Assembly (NCBI RefSeq): GCF_019492185.1
Contig: NZ_JAICCF010000001.1
Location: 1,922,001 to 1,986,000, forward strand
Length of the DNA: 64,000 bases
Source: Chitinophaga rhizophila
Lineage (GTDB): Bacteria > Bacteroidota > Bacteroidia > Chitinophagales > Chitinophagaceae
Reading direction: 5' to 3'
The notes under the pieces were generated by a model. That model saw only the letters and a program-made list of their open reading frames with translations. It ran no database searches and had not been told where the DNA came from. Position numbers and translations under genes: made by a program. The number at the start of each line of letters is the position of its first letter. The first letter of the stretch is position 1. Below, piece after piece: positions 59,857 through 64,000 of this stretch.

Positions 59857-62800
59857 TTAAAATTCCACATTCAATCCTACGTTGTAACTGCGGGCTATCG
59901 GATAACCACCCGACTGATCGCGGCCCATAGCTGACACATTTTCCGGGTTAGGACCGCTGTAAGGAGAGAAGGTGATCAGGTTGTTTCCAGACATATACAT
60001 GCGGACAGAGTTGATACCATAGCGGTTGGTGAACTTCCTGCTTACCAGGTAAGCCAGCGTCATGGTATTCACTTTGAAGTAAGAGCCATCTTCCTGTATC
60101 AGCGTCTGATCATAACGGTAGGGACGAACATCATTGTAACGTTTATAATCAAAAGGATTAGGATATCTGGCGCTACTACCGGGGCCTTTCCAGTAATCCA
60201 CATCGCTGAAGTCAACCATTGCTTTAGTAGCGTAAGGATCACCCAGGAACTGCATTCTTTCAGCGAATGCATTGTTGAGAATATCTCTTATCAGGGTGAA
60301 GGAAGTACTGATATTCAGCGAGAAGTTCTTCCAGTTAACGTAAGATTGTATACCTCCGGTGATCAGTGGCTGTGAGTTACCAGCTGCCACATAGTCGTTG
60401 GCATCCAGGATGTAGTTGCCGTCCACATCTTTCCAGATAGGATCGCCGGCTTTGAAGAAGGTACCATTGGCGGTACGGTAACGCTGGCCTGTAGCCGGAT
60501 TAACCGGTACATCTGCATCAGATGCGTATACCCCCTCTGTTTGCAGCAGATAATTGGTCAGGCTGTTACGGCCCACACGGAACAGCGTATGCTGGCTCGT
60601 ATTATTATCATACTGTACCAGCTGTCGGGCCCCGTTAGGAAGACTGGTAAGGATATCCTTATTCAGTGCAGCGTTAAATGACAGTGTCCATTGTACTTCA
60701 CTGGTACGCGGCAGTGGCCGGAAGGTCAGTGTCAGTTCATATCCATAGTTAATCAGCGACGTTTCATTGGTAGTAATTTCATTAAAGCCGGTGATGTTAG
60801 ACAGGGACTTGGTACGTAACAGGTTCTTCACCGTCTTGTAGTAAGCATCAAATATCACCTCTATCCTGCTGTCAAAGAAGCCGGCCTCAAAACCGCCATT
60901 ATACTGGGTAGTAGCTGTAGGTTGCAGGAAGGTATTGGGCAACTGGTTAAAGCTGATACCAAGGCGCGGATTAGCATTATAGGTTCCTCTCGGATCGTAG
61001 GTACCATAGATGGAAAAGATATCGCCGGTAGGCACAATATTCTGTCCCCAGCTACCACGCAGTGAACCATATGTCAGCCATTTACTGTCACCGAAGATGG
61101 CTTCTTTATTGAAGTTCCAACGGAACCCGATAGCGGGGTTTTTAGAGTATGGATCTTCAAAGCCAGAGCTGGAAGTACCATCCATTCTATAGCTGAAGTC
61201 GAATACATATTTCTGCTTGTAGTTGTAAGAGAATGTTCCTGCAAAGGAGGCCACATGTTGCTTGCTGTAGTTATCCAGGAGACCCCCTCCGCGGGAAGCA
61301 TATCCATCATAACCAAGCGGTCCTTCGTATTGATTATTCGGCGTTTTTTCCTGCCGGATAACCTGTGCCTGGAAGCCGCGGTTATAAAATTCATTGAAAG
61401 CAGAGATGAAGAAGTTATGGTTTGTATTCAGGACATGGTTGTAGGAGATCGTGTTACGGTTATACAAAGTAAACTTACGGTCATTGTACGCATATATCTG
61501 TGAGAAGTCGTTATTGGCTTCTGCAGGCGTAAACCTGTCTTCCGTATTAGAGGCGTAATCATAGCTTACGCTTGAACCCAGGTTCAGTCCTGGCACCAAT
61601 TGGTAGCTCACATCCAGGCTGGTACGCACGTTGCCCGTTTTATTATCGTTCCTGGTATTCAGGGCAGATAATACACCTGCGGTGCTCTGATAGAAAGATG
61701 GGCCAGGTAATAAGGATGAACCGGAGGCATTGCTGGATACCCCGCTTTGCGTCAGACCGTTACCATTCCCTTTGTTCCTTCTTCCCACCTGGGTGGATAG
61801 CGTAGTAAATACACGGAATTTAGGATTAGGCTGGTACAGCATATTTGTATTGATGGAATACCTGTCAAAGCCGGTATTACGTATCACACCATTTTCATGG
61901 TAGTAACCCAGATCCACCTTGTAATTGAACTTAGGATCGCCACCGCTGATATTTACGTTATGCGTCTGGTTGTAGGTCGTATTATAGAAAACAGCCTGCC
62001 AGTCGGTCGAGTTGTTATAGTAAGGATTCAGGCTATCTGCCAGGAACGGCTTGGTAGAAATCAGGTAGATATCTTCCATGTTGCTGCCACCGTTGATCAT
62101 ACCCAGACGGATCCTTCTCTCTTCTTTACCACCAATTGTCGGACGCAGTTTAGGCGGGTTATTCATAAAGAAGTTGCCTGTATATCTTACCAGTGGTATG
62201 GGTGAACTACCTCTTCGGGTAGTGATCAGAATCACACCATACGCACCTCTTGAACCATATAGGGCAGTAGCCTGGGAGTCTTTGAGAATCTCCATGCTTT
62301 CAATATCTTCCGGCGGGATGAGGGATAAAGGACTTACACCCGGCCCTGCAGATTGGTAGCCATATTCAAAATTTGCATCTGCTTCTACGGGCACACCATC
62401 TATCACATACAGCGGAGATGTGGGAGACAGGAACGCGTCATTACCACTACCGGATACGCTGATGTTAGAAAGTCCCCTTATCTGTATTAATCCTCTGCCA
62501 CCCGGCGTACCGGTGTTATTCTGGATATTCAGTCCGGCTACACGGCCCTGCAACAGCTGTTCTACGTTGGATACAGGTATGTCCTGCAGTTCTTTACCAC
62601 TGACAATCACGGCCGACCCTGTAGTTACTTCCCTGGTCTTCTTCTGATAGCCGATAACGATAGCTTCATTCAGCTTATTTTCCGTCACCACCAACCGGAT
62701 TACCAGGTCGCGTTTATCTTTTAGCTTCAGCTTATAGTCAGAGAAGCCGATATACCGGAATACGAGCGGAGCATCCGGAGGTACAGCAACAGAGAATGTA

Positions 62801-63024
62801 CCACTTGCATTGGTCACCCCTACCGCTTTAGGGGGCGTGCCCGCCATAATACTTACCCCGACCAGCGGCTCATTGGTCTGTGCGTCTCTTACCACACCTT
62901 TGATCTCCACTTTCTCCTGAGCCTTCAGGAAAAGTGGTAACAATAGTAGTAATAGCAGTCCTGAAAATTTATACATACGCTTACATTGCATAGCGATAGA
63001 TTTTTGTGTTGATAACTCATTCAT
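59857..63024 (-). CDS. SusC/RagA-family TonB-dependent transporter (second system)
   Basis: A 1055-codon frame. The ATG at 63024 overlaps the DUF5007 stop by 8 nt; an internal ATG at 62976 (Met17) would give a more compact signal peptide (MYKFSGLLLLLLLPLFLKAQ). The mature protein starts with a carboxypeptidase-regulatory-like domain (VEIKGVVRDAQTNEPLVGVSI), then plug motifs NEAIVIGYQKKTREVTTGSAVIV, VPVEADANF-like loop, IESMEILKDSQATALYGSRGAYGVILITT, and a 22-strand barrel ending in YNVGLNVEF. Moves a ligand through the outer membrane with its SusD partner. Confidence 0.95.
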   Translation of the reverse strand: MNELSTQKSIAMQCKRMYKFSGLLLLLLLPLFLKAQEKVEIKGVVRDAQTNEPLVGVSIMAGTPPKAVGVTNASGTFSVAVPPDAPLVFRYIGFSDYKLKLKDKRDLVIRLVVTENKLNEAIVIGYQKKTREVTTGSAVIVSGKELQDIPVSNVEQLLQGRVAGLNIQNNTGTPGGRGLIQIRGLSNISVSGSGNDAFLSPTSPLYVIDGVPVEADANFEYGYQSAGPGVSPLSLIPPEDIESMEILKDSQATALYGSRGAYGVILITTRRGSSPIPLVRYTGNFFMNNPPKLRPTIGGKEERRIRLGMINGGSNMEDIYLISTKPFLADSLNPYYNNSTDWQAVFYNTTYNQTHNVNISGGDPKFNYKVDLGYYHENGVIRNTGFDRYSINTNMLYQPNPKFRVFTTLSTQVGRRNKGNGNGLTQSGVSSNASGSSLLPGPSFYQSTAGVLSALNTRNDNKTGNVRTSLDVSYQLVPGLNLGSSVSYDYASNTEDRFTPAEANNDFSQIYAYNDRKFTLYNRNTISYNHVLNTNHNFFISAFNEFYNRGFQAQVIRQEKTPNNQYEGPLGYDGYASRGGGLLDNYSKQHVASFAGTFSYNYKQKYVFDFSYRMDGTSSSGFEDPYSKNPAIGFRWNFNKEAIFGDSKWLTYGSLRGSWGQNIVPTGDIFSIYGTYDPRGTYNANPRLGISFNQLPNTFLQPTATTQYNGGFEAGFFDSRIEVIFDAYYKTVKNLLRTKSLSNITGFNEITTNETSLINYGYELTLTFRPLPRTSEVQWTLSFNAALNKDILTSLPNGARQLVQYDNNTSQHTLFRVGRNSLTNYLLQTEGVYASDADVPVNPATGQRYRTANGTFFKAGDPIWKDVDGNYILDANDYVAAGNSQPLITGGIQSYVNWKNFSLNISTSFTLIRDILNNAFAERMQFLGDPYATKAMVDFSDVDYWKGPGSSARYPNPFDYKRYNDVRPYRYDQTLIQEDGSYFKVNTMTLAYLVSRKFTNRYGINSVRMYMSGNNLITFSPYSGPNPENVSAMGRDQSGGYPIARSYNVGLNVEF

Positions 63025-64000
63025 CCCTGAACCGGGGGTTATTTCGGAAGTAGAATATAATTTCCCAGTCTCCCTGCTGATAGATATTGAAATTGAGGTC
63101 CAGTACCCCTACCCGGCGGATATTGCCGAACCCTACGCGGCTGAAACTGAATTTTACGTAAGCCTGAGATCCGTCTCCATTAGTATATCTTGTTTTGAAG
63201 CGCATCGCAGGTATGGGGTAAGCCACCTGGTAAGTAACTTCTGTAGCCGTCATCTTTTTATCGAAGCCATGCAGCAGCGAATCCCAGGGCGTAAGGTTGA
63301 AACTAGCTGGATTAATAGGCAGCGAGTCTTTATCCATAAATTTGAAAGACAGGGAATTGCCATTGCCTTTTCTGTTGAAGAATACCCTGACGCTATCGCC
63401 TTTCAGATCCAGATTGGTATCATCATCCACCATATTGTACACGCCAGGATGATTATAGATCAGCTCAAACTGGGAGGAGTCATTAGGGTTGGGATAATTG
63501 GCGCGCCGTCTTCCTGTGATGGCGTCGTATTCATAAGGCGCATAGGCCTGTTCCCGCATAGGCATCAGGGAAAGATCCTTGTAGGTATTAGTACCGCCGG
63601 AGTTAGTGGCTTCCACATCAAACAAGTATCCTGAGTCTGGCTGGTGACGCATATTTGCAGATACAGCCTCTGCCCAAAGCATAAAGTCGCCGGATGTAGG
63701 ATTCACTTCAAAAATGGGCCGCTTTTCAATACTCCGCTTGGCCTCTATTTCTGCAAGGGTTTTCTCTTCTCCTGTATAGGTAGATTTCCATACGCGTACA
63801 TCCATCTGCTGCTCAAAATCGGCAGCGGGCTTACCATCTTTCTTATAACGCACGTTCAGTATGCGGAAGCTGATTGGCGTACTGGAATTGTCCGTGTTAA
63901 AGATCTGGGAGTACAAAGTTGTTCTGCCCAGTATGGGAGAGAAGACTTTCTGGTTGTACACTGCTCTTCCGCTAAGGAAATCCAGGTCATCAGCTGCCCA
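63017..64000 (-). CDS. DUF5007-type protein, N terminus beyond the window
   Basis: The reading frame is open from the right edge of the window to the TGA at 63017 and continues past the edge, so the visible 327 codons lack the true start. The first visible residues are WAADDLDFLSGRAVYNQKVF, and the only start-like codon inside is a GTG at 63961, which would cut the conserved part. The segment is beta-rich with repeated Asp/Asn turns and matches the DUF5007 type of lipoprotein that precedes SusC genes. Predicted surface ligand binding. Stop overlaps the SusC start (8 nt). Confidence 0.8.
   Translation of the reverse strand, partial: WAADDLDFLSGRAVYNQKVFSPILGRTTLYSQIFNTDNSSTPISFRILNVRYKKDGKPAADFEQQMDVRVWKSTYTGEEKTLAEIEAKRSIEKRPIFEVNPTSGDFMLWAEAVSANMRHQPDSGYLFDVEATNSGGTNTYKDLSLMPMREQAYAPYEYDAITGRRRANYPNPNDSSQFELIYNHPGVYNMVDDDTNLDLKGDSVRVFFNRKGNGNSLSFKFMDKDSLPINPASFNLTPWDSLLHGFDKKMTATEVTYQVAYPIPAMRFKTRYTNGDGSQAYVKFSFSRVGFGNIRRVGVLDLNFNIYQQGDWEIIFYFRNNPRFRDE

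Overview
The window reads as chromosomal DNA of a free-living, glycan-degrading Bacteroidota, most likely family Chitinophagaceae and close to Chitinophaga. The evidence is two SusC/SusD systems, a type IX secretion sorting tail, many SPII lipoproteins and SPI signal peptides on carbohydrate-active enzymes, the bifunctional HisB in a hisG-hisD-hisC-hisB order, and promoter elements of the Bacteroidota TAnnTTTG type. Almost every gene is on the minus strand. No rRNA, tRNA, CRISPR, insertion sequence or phage gene was seen.

Region 1 (1-5,150) holds amino acid biosynthesis. hisG, hisD, hisC and hisB form an operon preceded by a short leader peptide with six His codons (five in a row), two alternative hairpins and an intrinsic terminator: a classical ribosome-mediated attenuator. 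Downstream of hisB on the same strand lies a second leader peptide with three consecutive Trp codons and a strong terminator, so a trp operon should begin just beyond the left edge.

Region 2 (5,168-39,800) is a polysaccharide utilisation locus of about 34 kb aimed at pectin rich in rhamnose (rhamnogalacturonan I and/or II side chains). In transcription order: SusC, SusD, PL1 pectate lyase with DUF3826, a beta-helix/DUF6298 protein, a GH140-type apiosidase-like enzyme, GH43, a BNR propeller, a GH78-sialidase-like fusion, a Tat-type sugar isomerase-like protein, a GH106-GH43-like fusion, GH2, GH78, then after a tandem repeat array a CE8 pectin methylesterase, an MGH1-like (alpha/alpha)6 hydrolase and a GH3. 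Many genes overlap by 1-19 nt. A 23-bp element with one mismatch is shared by the regions upstream of SusC and of CE8. No dedicated regulator sits in the locus.

Region 3 (40,041-52,770) is mixed: a T9SS-exported Ig-like protein, a class I terpene synthase directly behind a membrane hybrid histidine kinase, an AraC-type regulator with a small partner protein, a large non-coding array, a small membrane protein overlapping a multi-pass membrane protein, a stand-alone receiver, a GH172/DUF2961 enzyme, a macrodomain protein and an unknown membrane-anchored protein.

Region 4 (52,855-64,000) is a second SusC/SusD operon (DUF5007, SusC, SusD, fasciclin, IPT/delta-60, AlkP-like DUF4983, DUF1735) with no recognisable glycosidase. 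Its AlkP-like protein appears to have lost its metal ligands.

The most unusual structures are two non-coding arrays (about 10,320-10,709 and 47,240-47,872). Both are built from 11-bp modules starting CTTG or CAAG and assembled into 55-bp higher-order units, each with a small palindrome. The two arrays share part of the unit but differ in the rest.
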